From Haliotis asinina (lineage: Eukaryota > Mollusca > Gastropoda > Lepetellida > Haliotidae), in contig NC_090285.1 of NCBI RefSeq assembly GCF_037392515.1, positions 3,723,501 to 3,787,500 of the forward strand: a stretch of DNA of 64,000 nucleotides, written 5' to 3'. Positions 23,074-36,536 of this stretch are shown here, in pieces. The translations under genes and the position numbers were made by a program. Below the pieces are notes generated by a model. That model was not told the DNA's origin, did not search any database, and was given only the letters and a program-made list of their open reading frames with translations. Position 1 is the first letter of the stretch. Each line of letters opens with the position of its first letter.

Positions 23074-24056
23074 GCAGTGTTTCATGGGAGAAGTCCCATT
23101 CGCTGTCTGGGCTGCGTGTAGAGGGGGCGAGGGCCCTGAGCTGATGATGAGCTTGACCAGCCTGACTGTGCCAGGATCACCCACACCCTCTCTGCTGTAT
23201 TTCTATCTCAATCTGTAAAACATAATAATTAACATCAACTAGCAAAGAGAGTCCAGTGTCAGAGATAGTCGGTGTACTGATAGGTCTACAGGTGGGCTTT
23301 GCACACCTTTAGAACATTGGTTTTCAGCATAGCACAAGATACAACTGACCACAGTGATTTGGCATGGCCTTGACTGCTGGGAAGTCCACACCACCTCTTA
23401 TCACATTGTCATTTATTGTAAATCTGACAAAGTTTAACGATTTTAATACCATCATGGTCTGTGCTTCACATGTTTCAGGCGACATCATAATTAACCACTT
23501 GTACTCATGATTATTTAATTAAAAATGTTTCTTAAGAGTTGAGATTTAAGAGTAATTTGTGAGTAGGTGATCAATCAGTAGATCAGAGACCTAACTGATA
23601 TCTCTGTAATGAAAATACAGCTGTAAGTTTCGTGGCTCACCTTAATATTATAGTGAGAACCAAATCAAAGATACTTGCATTGACAAACTTGCTAACTGTC
23701 CATGCATGTATTTGTGGGCATGTTCATAGAAAACACCCTACCTTACATATCTTACATATGCTTATTATACAATCAGTCAACAAACTCTGCTTTAAGCTCA
23801 GAATTCATATAATAATGGAATTTTTAGGTTTTATTTTATTGCAAACCATTGTTGGAACTGTTTGTGTAAATGAAGGACCACACAACAACACAGTGTTTCA
23901 TGTGGATGTCAGGAAAGCCAAACATTACTTTGTTTAAAGATTAACTATTACGACAAACTGAAAGAAAAAAAGAGCATTTGCAAATACATAATCTCAGCTT
24001 TAACTGCCACTGTTGAGAGGTTTAGTCAATAGATGAAGGCATATAAAAATAACAGT
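23074..24056. other. LINE 3' flank and non-coding sequence
   Basis: The first ~100 bp may be the LINE 3' UTR. The rest shows nothing recognisable. Confidence 0.4.
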
Positions 24057-24068
24057 GTTCGGGTCATA

Positions 24069-24316
24069 GTGAGTAAATTGAGTTTTACACCGCACTCAGC
24101 AATATTCCAGTTATATGGCGGCGGTCTGTAAATAATCAAGTCTGGACCAGACAATGCAGTAATCAACAACATGAGCATCAATCTGCACAAGTGGGAACCA
24201 ATGACATGTTTCAACCAATTCAGCGATCCTGTTACTCGCCTCATATGACAAGCATAGTCGCCTTTTCGCAAGCATGGGTTGCTGAAGGCCTATTCTACCC
24301 GGGACCTTCACGGGTT
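24069..24316 (-). mobile_element. SINE-2 copy with target duplication
   Basis: Near full length. It runs from GTGAGTAAATTGAG to CTTCACGGGTT and is flanked by GTTCGGGTCA (24057-24066) and GTTCGTGTCA (24317-24326), a 10-bp imperfect target duplication. Overlapping minus-strand frames of 66 and 81 codons are repeat translations. Confidence 0.87.
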
Positions 24317-24490
24317 GTTCGTGTCACAAGGTGAATACACAAGCAAAAACACTTGTAAACATTTTGTTCACATGTGAATGTGGTGTTTGTGGTTACTGAT
24401 ACTTTAACTTAATGCCGCTGAGAATTTTATATAAACTATAATAAAATGAAGCATAATAACAATCATCAATATTCTATATCCTGGTGACAT

Positions 24491-24630
24491 TACTGGTGTC
24501 CCCATCTTCACATTGCTGGAATAAAAGCCAAAAGCAGTGTAAAACCATACTCAATCACTCATATCATGGTGGATTGTGAATAATCAAGAATGTACCAGAC
24601 AATCCAGTGAGTGATGGCGTGAGCAACAAC
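24491..24630. mobile_element. SINE-1 3' end joined tail-to-tail with a SINE-2 fragment
   Basis: 24491-24562 reads as the SINE-1 3' half in plus orientation (ATTGCTGGAATAAAAGCC to CTCAATCACTCA). 24563-24630 reads as an internal SINE-2 piece in minus orientation (GTACCAGACAATCCAGTG, GAGCAACAAC). The two meet at their (ACTC)n tails. Confidence 0.65.
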
Positions 24631-25816
24631 CTACTCTTTCTGGGTATGATGTCACAGTCACAGTGCCTAAGTATCTAGTTCCCATATATACCAAACAGCA
24701 AAAGAAATGCAATTTTCAGGAAATTCAAATCTCATGAAAGTAAACTTTCATGCTTAAATCTTCTTTTTATAAACTTAAAACAAAAATCTTTTCTTTTGCT
24801 GTTCAGCATAAATCAGCCTACAACAGGCATATTACAGACGTTGTTTGGATTGGTCTGACCTAGAATCGCCCAAGGGGACAAACGTCAGAAAAAAAACACT
24901 GATTCCAAATCATAACTTTTTGCAGCATTACAAATCAATGAAGCATCATTATGTCCCATCAATTCTAAGAAATAAACCCTCAGATATGAGGTGACCAGTA
25001 TTTGCCATGAAGCATCCAGAGGGATCAGTAGATGACTGGTTGCATTCATGCCTGAATTCCACGGTGGGCCAGATATCACTGCAATTTCCACTGTGTCATA
25101 CTGAATAATTCCAAATAATTACATCAGTTTCACAAGAGCAAAATGAATAAATTCATACAGACTATTGGCATAATTATTCCAAAGACAGTTGATTACATCC
25201 ACAGTAAAAGCTTCTTATGAACCATGTCAAAACCTGTATATACACCAACCAATATCCCCTGCTCATGTAATAACACGACGGAAAGATAAAAATAGCCAGG
25301 ATAGAATTGATTCTGTACCATGCAATGTAATATACTACATAGCAGCATTAAAAAGGCAAACAGCATCTAGACTTGAATTTGTATTCAATCTTCACAAGGT
25401 GATAATGAAAGGGCTCAAAGATAAGGATGGAAGTCAGACCCATCTTGAGGCAGTTCAGATAAACAGTATACTTCTGTATTGGTGATCAATACTACCCTGA
25501 AGGTAAGGCACAAAGTAGCCTCCCTACAACCCATTAATGTGTCCAGGACATGGATGAAGACGGGGGGCTTAAGGGAGGGGAGGATGGAGGAATGTTCACT
25601 CTGTATCCCTTGCATGGAGATCACTGGTGGCTGATAACACCTAGAAACCCACACATCCTGGTTCAGATGTATGGCCAGACACTCACTCATAAACCACAAT
25701 GATGTGAAACAGTTAATTTCAAATTGTCTTGGAATGATTGTGAAGACTTGGCTTTCCATTCCTGAATAATGTCATCAAAATCGTATTTAACATTGGACCA
25801 ATTCCACAGTACAGAG
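24631..25816. other. Non-coding stretch, nothing recognised
   Basis: Open frames of 98 codons (25189-25485, plus) and 114 codons (25415-25759, minus) occur. Neither resembles a known protein and neither has clear splice context. Confidence 0.4.
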
Positions 25817-26000
25817 GACCACACACCTTAGACTGTTGCTATGGGACCAAAGACTACACACCTTAGACTGTTGCTATGGGACCAAAGACAACACACACCT
25901 TAGACTGTTGATACAGGACAAAAGACTGAATATCTTAGACTGTTTCTAGGGCCACAGGACAAATCACATTTAACTGTTGCTATGGGACTACACAGTTTGT
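25817..26000. repeat. Degenerate ~40-bp tandem repeat
   Basis: Four to five units of CACACCTTAGACTGTTGCTA followed by TGGGACCAAAGACTA, decaying to the right. Confidence 0.85.
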
Positions 26001-28810
26001 AACAGGCAATACCCCCCAGTACCTGAACCTTCCAGCATGTCCCACACCGAGTGCATTACCTTTGTGTCTGTTGCCACCCTGTGTGAATTGCAAATGCAGC
26101 TTCTATTCAATCCCACAATTACTAAAACATGAGGATGACAGAGCAGTTATACACAGACTTGCGAGTTATCAAGGAAGAGACACAAATATTCATTGTGGTA
26201 CTTCATAAGCTGGATACAATTGCATTTAGGCCTTTACCCCACGAGACTGGCAGAAAACAAACCCCTATCACTGCTTTGTTCCCCCGGCTTGTTGCGCAAT
26301 AGACATGTCTGATTCTTCCATGTCTCATCAATTTGCTGCCAGCATCACGCCATCAGGACACACATAGGAAATATATCGGTCCAAAATATATTACAAAGGC
26401 TCACATAGAAAACTTGCCTCCATGTGTAAATTCAATTAACACTTTAGTCACTGTAACATGGATGATTTACTTTATGGTCTGTGCTATTACCCTGTGATAG
26501 ATATAGACAAGAAAGGCCTTCTTTCAATGTTGTAATGGCTGTATTGATATTTAAAGTGTTCATTTCCATCTGACAAACAGTGTGAATACCGATCCTATAA
26601 TAAATACTAACACTATTTGGATTAGCCTAAGGATATTGAGTCAGTCCTTCACCCTAATTTCACACTGTGTTACACAACACATCTATCCACAGATATCTGG
26701 ATTCAAGTCAATCCATTTATCCCATTCCTTATTTATCCTATGAGAGACACTTGGAAATAACGTAATGAAAAGTTCTAACTGTGAAACCATGCTGGGTATG
26801 AAACGTTGACAACGGAACCTATTCCATGTGACATTCATTGATTAATTATTCACGTTCCCAATTAAAAGCATCAAAGATGGCTGGACACAGGACCAAGAAA
26901 GCATCAATAAGTTGAATGAGGACAAAAACATTGGGAATCTTGCGACAAACTAAGCCTCAACTGAATGATGACTTGTTCCAGTTTTGCTCCGTGGCAAAGG
27001 CCTATCTGATTTCATTCTGTAACAGCCATAATTTTAACTATAACATTCACATTCATGGCATATCATTTCGTCTCTGTCATGATGATCTTGGTGAACGCAC
27101 TAGGCTCACTGGTTCTATTTCCATTATTGATGTGAAAATATCAGCTACGGCCATTTGTCAGGCTTAAACAATCACGAGATTAATCTTTAATTGTTTGTTT
27201 GCTTTTTTTTGCATAGTCACCAATACTTAAGGTATGACATAGCGGACCGCTGATAAGCCACAAGTGCAGACAAACCAGTTGATGTGATGGACAACATAAT
27301 GAAAGTCTCTCACTGTCAACACCAAAATCCCTACAAACAGTTTTACAATGTTTTCAACATAAATCTGACAAATTTTCGCTGCTGCCTTTATCAGTTGCAA
27401 GATACTTTTCAACAGATGTCTTGAATAATCACCTTATCAACGATCTCTTCTACATTTAAAAATCAGCTATCAACACATTTCTTCAACAATTCTAGACATC
27501 ATACCTTCAACATACTCGTGAGGTTTTCTTTCCCTCAATCATCTTGAATCAAAGTTAATTTCCAAAGAGCATGACCCTCACAACTAACAACCACAACTTC
27601 GTCTTCTTTATCCACTTTAACTCACTGAGTTTACCTTCACACTGAAATGTTTATTGCCTTATAAACTGCCTTATAGATAAATTTCTCCATCTGACTTTGA
27701 TTACCATGATCATTAAGTGACCACTGACAGCTTCTTCAAACAATAATTACTTTTAACAAGTTTCCATTCATTCTCTTCTGTTATATTTACTGTAGGCACC
27801 TATCATCAGCTCTCATTCAAAATTTCCCAGAAACATATTCTCTGAAACTGGCCAAAGGTTTAGCATATATTCCTTGTATTACTTGCCGACTGCACAGAGA
27901 GATGATGACAAAAAGAGGTAGAGTCTGCCCATTGATTCTCGTTCCTTGCCAAATGGATGTCAGAGGTTACAATTAAGACTGCAGCACTTTGATTTCCATT
28001 AACTGATGCCTGCATCAGGCACTGCAAGGCACTAGACTGCAATATATAAATGTGACTACAATTGTCTATCTTTATGTACCATATTGATTCTCCATACCAA
28101 CACTACCTGAAAGACCATTTTCAATGACAGATACAAAATAATTCCATGGACAATCTCTCAGCATGTCATCCGCCCTTGTCCCTGGAGAGATGGCATACTG
28201 GTGTACAAGCACCAGCAGAAAGCAGGGAATACCAGGTACCATGCCTGTTCCGTTATGCAACACTGGTGCCAGATCAAACCAAGTCCACTCCCGCAGGATA
28301 AATGCCTCAGGATAATGGAACTGTTATGAAACACTTCATTACAATGAAGCTCCAAATGCAAGTTTACCAAATGTGACTATTCTCCATGAGAGGACAATAG
28401 GTTATAAAGCACTGTCAACTGCAGATAATCGATTCCCCTCAAACCCCACCACTAATAACTTTTACAGACATTTCTAAATCACAACCTGTGCTGCTTAATC
28501 CATCTATGATAAATTTCAGCAAATCCAATATCAGTTTTCACAAATGTGTAGTCAGCATATAATTACTGAGCCAATTTTGCTACACCTTTAGAGGCAAGCT
28601 GGTATCAATGAACGACTGCATTAGGATCAAAGATGGGCAAGACTTCTGTAAGATTGGTATCACAGTAACTGCAAATCAAGGTCACTCAATCAAACACTTA
28701 AAATATGACTAATTTCAATTAAATTAAAAGTTTAATTAACTTGAAACCATGTTCATCTAGCAATCAGTAGTTTTCTAATGGCTAAGGGGCCTCTTAATCA
28801 GCCATTTCAT
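26001..28810. other. Non-coding stretch, nothing recognised
   Basis: Ordinary AT-rich sequence without recognisable exons, repeats or RNA genes. Confidence 0.4.
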
Positions 28811-29512
28811 TACATTCCTAGAGCTTGCCATCATCTAACCCAGGACACAACAGTAACCCTTCCCTACATTCCTACAGCTGGCCATCATCTAACCCAGGAC
28901 ACAACAGTAACTATTCTCTACATTCCTACAGCTGGCCATCATCTAACCCAGGACACAACAGTAACCCTTCCATACATTCCTACAGCTGGCCATCATCTAA
29001 CCCAGGACACAACAGTAACCCTTCCCTACATTCCTACAGCTGGCCATCATCTAACCCAGAACACAACAGTAACTATTCTCTACATTCCTACAGCTGGCCA
29101 TCATCTAACCCAGGACACAACAGTAACCCTTCCATACATTCCTACAGCTGGCCATCATCTAACCCTGGACACAACAGTAACCCTTCCCCACATTCCTACA
29201 GCTGGCCATCATCTAACCCAGGACACAACAGTAACCCTTCCCTACATTCCTACAGCTGGCCATCATCTAACCCAGAACACAACAGCAACCCTTCCCTACA
29301 TTCCTACAGCTGGCCATCATCTAACCCAGGACACAACAGTAATCCTTCCCTACATTCCTACAGCTTGCCATCATCTAACCCAGGACACAACAGTAACCCT
29401 TCCCTACATTCCTACAGCTGGCCATCATCTAACCCAGGACACAACAGTAACCCTTCCATACATTCCTACAGCTGGCCATCATCTAACCCAGAACACAACA
29501 GTAACTATTCCC
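28811..29512. repeat. 54-bp minisatellite, 13 copies
   Basis: Thirteen units of ACATTCCTACAGCTGGCCAT followed by CATCTAACCCAGGACACAAC and AGTAACCCTTCCCT. The period of 54 keeps two plus-strand frames open for about 250 codons with 18-residue repeats (YIPTAGHHLTQDTTVTLP or a Ser/Asn/Pro-rich frame). No signal peptide, flanking exon or codon bias supports expression, so I call it a repeat. Confidence 0.93.
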
Positions 29513-31290
29513 TGCCCCATCCACCTGATTTCATGACCATGATATTTCCTTACACTATTCAGTAACATCTTCAACCCAGTCATTTGTTGAAACTCAAACA
29601 TCCCTCATGTATACCTTCTCCTTGTGCATTATTTGCTTGATAATGGCATTAACATCTACACTCAAACTTCCATTGCAACACAGAAGTTGTCAATCCTCCT
29701 TATTCCTCTTCATATCAACATCAAAAGAAATGTTCATTAGTTGCTTATTTACAGACTATTGGCACAAAATTGTTAAGTGCTGTATTCCTTGAACACAAAA
29801 TGGGCATGCCCCAATGCAAATTGAAAGGTACATTAAATTCAGCACATCTTCTCATACAGCAATGTCTCATCTCAACCATTCTCTGTAACCTACATGACAG
29901 GTTGTCCCATGTAAATTGATCAAAAATAATTAAATGCCACCTGCAATAAATAGAATGTGATAAAAGATAGGTTCTAAGCCGGATACATAAACGCTTAGCC
30001 AGAGGTGTGATATATATGAACTGTGCACAGTTCATGTAGATATGCACTTCCAGTAATAGCCAGACCACACGTCTCGGTGATATTGCAGGACATGATCAAC
30101 AACCCAGTAGCACATGATCATATAAATATCCAATTAAATTTACTCAAGCATAAGGCTGTGTATTTTGAGAGTAAGCCACAAACCCTCATTGTCAGTAATA
30201 CTACTTCTCATATATGTTGACTCACTCAGGCGTTACGGCCCAACTGACTCCAACTTTTATGATTTATTCAATGTTCACACACAAGATCAGCTTCAGTCAG
30301 GGTTATAAACCTGTTATCAACTAATCAACCCTCTATATCATTTATACCTAAATCAAATAATAACAGTTTCCATAACCCTTGCAACACAATAACACCATGA
30401 TATAAAAAATGTATTTCCTGCAAAATATTCTCGTACAGAGATGAGGCAGAAATCATGATTGTCTAAAGACCTGGAATGATTGAATGATACAGTTTTACAT
30501 CAAATATTTCAGTTTCCATGACAAACTTGCAATCTAGCTTCACACAATCAATTCTTCCAGATATCCTGTGCAGATCAGCTACAACAGCTTTCTATTCATT
30601 TCAAATGGTGTTAGATCTGAAGGAGACAAATGAAATATCAAAGACTGTACTGATGACATGGCACAGACCAGCATAGCTAGAACTTTATGATTATCAACAA
30701 TACAAAGTCAGTGCATCACATGGATAGTCTCTAGTGGACAAAATTTCTTCTATCCTTTTAACAATAACTGTCAGTGGCTGACATTGAGGTTAAGAGTTTC
30801 ATTGAGGAAACTAGAGACATTTATTGCATACTTTTTTTCAAAATCACTGAGGGTGAGGGGCATCATTGTGATAATATTCCGATAAATATTCCTCAAACAT
30901 AAAATTTTATGGTGAAATATAGAGCCTGCACGATCAACAGGGTAAAAGATAGTAGTATTATGCCCAGATTGGTCTGTTCTTATTGGATGGTCCTGCTCAG
31001 ATCTCATGATGCTGAAAGTGTCAGGTTTCAAAGCAAATGGCAGAAGAATGGTTTAACTCTTCAACCGTAAAAACTATTAAAAAAACAACAAATTGTAAAT
31101 TAAGCAATATAAGGCACAAGGTTCAACAACAAACAGTGACTTACATGGAGGTGAGGCTGGCAATAGTAAGATATCTACTACAGAGATGTTTAATACAACA
31201 GTCAGTTGCACCCTACAGAGAGAAATGCCTCCTTCAGGTGTCCAGTAGAGGACATCCATGATATGATTCATTATGGAGTTCACTGTTTAT
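29513..31290. other. Non-coding stretch, nothing recognised
   Basis: Short frames only, with no motif or repeat recognised. Confidence 0.4.
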
Positions 31291-34200
31291 CCTTGAAACA
31301 GTCATCATCAAGTTGGCTAACAGATCCACACTCATGAGTCAGATATGAATAGTTAAGTTACTAGTATCCAGTGGTAAGACATCAAGAATGAAACAGTCAT
31401 CATCAAGTTGGCCAATAGATCCATACACATGAGTCAGATATGAATAGTTAAGTTACTAGTATCCAGTGGTAAGACCTCAAGAATGAAACAGTCATCATCA
31501 AGTTGGCCAATAGATCCATACACATGAGTCAGATATGAATAGTTAAGTTACTAGTATCCAGTGGTAAGACCTCAAGAATGAAACAGTCATCATCAAGTTG
31601 GCCAATAGATCCATACACATGAGTCAGATATGAATAGTTAAGTTACTAGTATCCAGTGGTAAGACCTCAAGAATGAAACAGTCATCATCAAGTTGGCTAA
31701 CAGATCCACACTCATGAGTCAGATATGAATAGTTAAGTTACTAGTATCCAGTGGTAAGACCTCAAGAATGAAACAGTCATCATCAAGTTGGCCAATAGAT
31801 CCATACACATGAGTCAGATATGAATAGTTAAGTTACTAGTATCCAGTGGTAAGACCTCAAGAATGAAACAGTCATCATCAAGTTGGCCAATAGATCCACA
31901 CTCATGAGTCAGATATGAATAGTTAAGTTACTAGTATCCAGTGGTAAGACATCAAGAATGAAACAGTCATCATCAAGTTGGCCAATAGATCCACACTCAT
32001 GAGTCAGATATGAATAGTTAAGTTACTAGTATCCAGTGGTAAGACATCAAGAATGAAACAGTCATCATCAAGTTGGCCAATAGATCCACACTCATGAGTC
32101 AGATATGAATAGTTAAGTTACTAGTATCCAGTGGTAAGACCTCAAGAATGAAACAGTCATCATCAAGTTGGCCAATAGATCCATACACATGAGTCAGATA
32201 TGAATAGTTAAGTTACTAGTATCCAGTGGTAAGACCTCAAGAATGAAACAGTCATCATCAAGTTGGCCAATAGATCCACACTCATGAGTCAGATATGAAT
32301 AGTTAAGTTACTAGTATCCAGTGGTAAGACATCAAGAATGAAACAGTCATCATCAAGTTGGCCAATAGATCCACACTCATGAGTCAGATATGAATAGTTA
32401 AGTTACTAGTATCCAGTGGTAAGACATCAAGAATGAAACAGTCATCATCAAGTTGGCCAATAGATCCATACACATGAGTCAGATATGAATAGTTAAGTTA
32501 CTAGTATCCAGTGGTAAGACATCAAGAATGAAACAGTCATCATCAAGTTGGCCAATAGATCCACACTCATGAGTCAGATATGAATAGTTAAGTTACTAGT
32601 ATCCAGTGGTAAGACCTCAAGAATGAAACAGTCATCATCAAGTTGGCTAACAGATCCACACTCATGAGTCAGATATGAATAGTTAAGTTACTAGTATCCA
32701 GTGGTAAGACCTCAAGAATGAAACAGTCATCATCAAGTTGGCCAATAGATCCACACTCATGAGTCAGATATGAATAGTTAAGTTACTAGTATCCAGTGGT
32801 AAGACCTCAAGAATGAAACAGTCATCATCAAGTTGGCTAACAGATCCACACTCATGAGTCAGATATGAATAGTTAAGTTACTAGTATCCAGTGGTAAGAC
32901 CTCAAGAATGAAACAGTCATCATCAAGTTGGCCAATAGATCCACACTAATGAGTCAGATATGAATAGTTAAGTTACTAGTATCCAGTGGTAAGACATCAA
33001 GAATGAAACAGCCATCATCAAGTTGGCCAATAGATCCACACTCATGAGTCAGATATGAATAGTTAAGTTACTAGTATCCAGTGGTAAGACATCAAGAATG
33101 AAACAGTCATCATCAAGTTGGCCAATAGATCCATACACATGAGTCAGATATGAATAGTTAAGTTACTAGTATCCAGTGGTAAGACCTCAAGAATGAAACA
33201 GTCATCATCAAGTTGGCCAATAGATCCATACACATGAGTCAGATATGAATAGTTAAGTTACTAGTATCCAGTGGTAAGACATCAAGAATGAAACAGTCAT
33301 CATCAAGTTGGCCAATAGATCCATACACATGAGTCAGATATGAATAGTTAAGTTACTAGTATCCAGTGGTAAGACCTCAAGAATGAAACAGTCATCATCA
33401 AGTTGGCTAACAGATCCATACACATGAGTCAGATATGAATAGTTAAGTTACTAGTATCCAGTGGTAAGACCTCAAGAATGAAACAGTCATCATCAAGTTG
33501 GCTAACAGATCCACACTCATGAGTCAGATATGAATAGTTAAGTTACTAGTATCCAGTGGTAAGACCTCAAGAATGAAACAGTCATCATCAAGTTGGCCAA
33601 TAGATCCACACTCATGAGTCAGATATGAATAGTTAAGTTACTAGTATCCAGTGGTAAGACATCAAGAATGAAACAGTCATCATCAAGTTGGCCAATAGAT
33701 CCACACTCATGAGTCAGATATGAATAGTTAAGTTACTAGTATCCAGTGGTAAGACATCAAGAATGAAAGAGTCATCATCAAGTTGGCCAATAGATCCATA
33801 CACATGAGTCAGATATGAATAGTTAAGTTACTAGTATCCAGTGGTAAGACCTCAAGAATGAAACAGTCATCATCAAGTTGGCCAACAGATCCACACACAT
33901 GAGTCAGATATGAATAGTTAAGTTACTAGTATCCAGTGGTAAGACATCAAGAATGAAACAGTCATCATCAAGTTGGCCAATAGATCCATACACATGAGTC
34001 AGATATGAATAGTTAAGTTACTAGTATCCAGTGGTAAGACCTCAAGAATGAAACAGTCATCATCAAGTTGGCCAATAGATCCACACTCATGAGTCAGATA
34101 TGAATAGTTAAGTTACTAGTATCCAGTGGTAAGACCTCAAGAATGAAACAGTCATCATCAAGTTGGCCAATAGATCCATACACATGAGTCAGATATGAAT

Positions 34201-34425
34201 AGTTAAGTTACTAGTATCCAGTGGTAAGACATCAAGAATGAAAGAGTCATCATCAAGTTGGCCAATAGATCCACACTCATGAGTCAGATATGAATAGTTA
34301 AGTTACTAGTATCCAGTGGTAAGACCTCAAGAATGAAACAGTCATCATCAAGTTGGCCAATAGATCCACACTCATGAGTCAGATATGAATAGTTAAGTTA
34401 CTAGTATCCAGTGGTAAGACATCAA
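31291..34425. repeat. 95-bp satellite array, 33 copies, constant unit length
   Basis: The unit starts GAATGAAACAGTCATCATCA and continues AGTTGGCCAATAGATCC, ATGAGTCAGATATGAATAG, TTAAGTTACTAGTATCC and AGTGGTAAGACCTCAA. Starts fall at 31291, 31386, 31481 and so on to 34331, always 95 apart, so no indel occurs in 3135 bp. Variation is concentrated at three places: GGCTAACAG/GGCCAATAG, ACACTCATG/ATACACATG, and ACATCAAG/ACCTCAAG. As 95 is not a multiple of 3, no long frame exists. Confidence 0.98.
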
Positions 34426-34575
34426 GAATGAAACAGCCATCAGCAAGGTGTCCAGCATAAAGACACTCGTGAGTTACATATGAATTATTAAGGAATCCAA
34501 TGGTAAGACATCAAGAATGGGACAAACAACATCAAGGTGTCCAATGGAAAGACACCCAAGAGTGAAATATACAAG
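34426..34575. repeat. Decayed edge units of the 95-bp array
   Basis: Two diverged units follow the uniform array. They keep GAATGAAACAGCCATCAGCA, GGTGTCCAGCATAAAGACA and TGGTAAGACATCAAGAATGG but have changed length. This fits the usual pattern of older, unhomogenised copies at an array edge. Confidence 0.85.
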
Positions 34576-34721
34576 CTATGATCCAGTCATACAGCCATAA
34601 GTGACACATCTACAATATTGTGCCAAAAACTGGAGAGGTGTCCCACTGATGGTAAACAGATTGTGACCCTTAGATCCTAGAAGATCCTGGCTAGTATTGC
34701 TATTCAGTAACCCAGCTGTGT

Positions 34722-34820
34722 AGATCAATGTTCATGCCCTCAATCATACGATTGTGTGGTTCATGATATACAGACTGCCTGAATATTACTGAAGGCGGCA
34801 TAAAACTTAACTCATTCATT
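34722..34820 (+). mobile_element. SINE-2 3' fragment
   Basis: Matches the SINE-2 3' end in plus orientation: GATCAATGTTCATGCCCT through GAATATTACTGAAGGCGGCA to TAAAACTTAACTCATTCATT. Confidence 0.7.
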
Positions 34821-35029
34821 ATCAAATTGTGAAATAGCCATTAGTTAAGTATCTGTTAGGAATAAGTGGTTGAGATGGATCAGTGCGGTTTTATTCAGTA
34901 TTGCATGATGCCTGGTCAACCTAGTGTGGCAGGAGGGACAATGTGATCAAAGTCTTGGAGAAGTGGACTTAATCCCTTATTTCACTATCATGAGAGACAA
35001 CTTCCACAAAATTTATCTATGTTCATTTG

Positions 35030-35700
35030 TACAAAATACAAAAACAAAACATGAGATGCACACCTTTATAGTTTCTATAAAAGACATACTTAAGCTAAAT
35101 GAGTTTTGTGCTGTGTTTTTTGAGGAGAAGTGAATAAAGTTCACCCCCTGTTGTATGGGACAAACAGGATGAATAGAATTTAATTCAACTAAGCTCAAAC
35201 ATCAGCAAAAGAGACAAATTTATGAAGTGGATAACATGCATCCCACTTTGTCGCCTATTACACTATCATAACAGTGAAATTCAGCAAAAAGTAACTTGAG
35301 AAATCTTTAAACTTACGAAAAAAAACAATAAAATAGAAAAAAAAAAATATGAGACGCACACCAAAAGAGTCCCAAGAAAGACCCATATAAGTTTACAGAA
35401 TTCTATAAAGCAGTTTTTGAGGAGAAATGGATAACATACACCCCCTCCTCGTCCCCTGTTACACTATCATCACAGAGAAATTCAGCAAAATGTACGCAAG
35501 TTCAAATGTCTCTGTTGTCACCATTAGAGTCCCAAGATAGCCCATGTATAAGTTCATTGCATTCCACAGAGCCTTTATTTGTGGTGAAGTAGAAAGAGTG
35601 CATTCCCTGTTTCATTTGGATGAACGGACTGAGACATGAACACTGAGGGTAACCCTATATGCTCCCGTCATACTTGGTGAAGCACAAGTAAAACGTTACA
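35030..35700. repeat. Degenerate tandem-core dispersed repeat, family D
   Basis: Two to three diverged units of about 190 bp share GAGGAGAAATGGATAACATA, CACTATCATCACAGAGAAAT and TCAGCAAAA. They are followed by an end with GGTAACCCTATATGCTCCCG. The plan parallels family A (tandem core, then a unique end with an ATATGC...CCCG box), but the sequence differs. Confidence 0.6.
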
Positions 35701-36536
35701 CAACAACAAACAGCAAGTTAATCTACATGACATCCTTTCACTGACCATCATCATACCTCATCCTGACATTTACAGGTGCTTCAAGTAGTGCGGGATTTTG
35801 CACTAGGATCACCATCATGAGTTTCCAGGATCTACACTGGAGAACACTTTTATAGCAACAAAAAGTGGAACATACTTCAAACATGTTGTCCAACAATGGG
35901 AACTATCATATGTTGGGGGAATATAAAGCATTATTGCCTATTGACATATTAGTTATTGAGATTGGACATGTTCTCTGTCGTGATGTACCTCATCAACATT
36001 TACCCATCACGATTTGGCATGCTTCTGTAATGTTGGTTCAGCCATTAACACACATCCTTTCATTGTTATTCTATACGGTAGTTACGACAAAACCTGCCCG
36101 TAGACCGGAATCGGTTATTACAAACCACATGAAGCAATGTTGATCCTTCCGGTCAGAAACACCAGCTTGTCTGAGTCTCAGTGTTGATCAATAGGCTCTG
36201 CTCGTCTAATGTTGTACCCTCAGGTAGGAGCTGGTCCCATGGACTCCAGTCATTCACATTCACCACAACTAAGGCCAAACAACATCACCAACTATTCGTA
36301 CAAGTATAGGTGACCACTATGAAGCAATGTAATCCAATCTTAAGCATTATGTACGCCTAAAATAGAATGATTCCGTCCAGGAGGATTAGGCAGCTTAACA
36401 TGAATAGGACACATGTATTACCATACATCTGATACCATTGTGTATCATAGGCATTGTGGAAGAACCATAAATCTATGAAGTACTTAACAACTCTATGCTG
36501 ATAGGAATAATATCTTTGAGTATGTTTAACACATGA
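35701..36536. other. Non-coding stretch, nothing recognised
   Basis: A 92-codon plus frame at 35865-36143 has no recognisable domain and is not called. Confidence 0.4.

Noticed and set aside
22414-23184. 256-codon minus-strand frame
   Set aside because: Antisense of the LINE C-terminal domain, whose plus-strand motifs (CCHC, KPDLVLFD) are clear.
31291-34425. CRISPR-like regular array
   Set aside because: The whole 95-bp unit is repeated, with no unique spacers, in an animal genome. It is a satellite.
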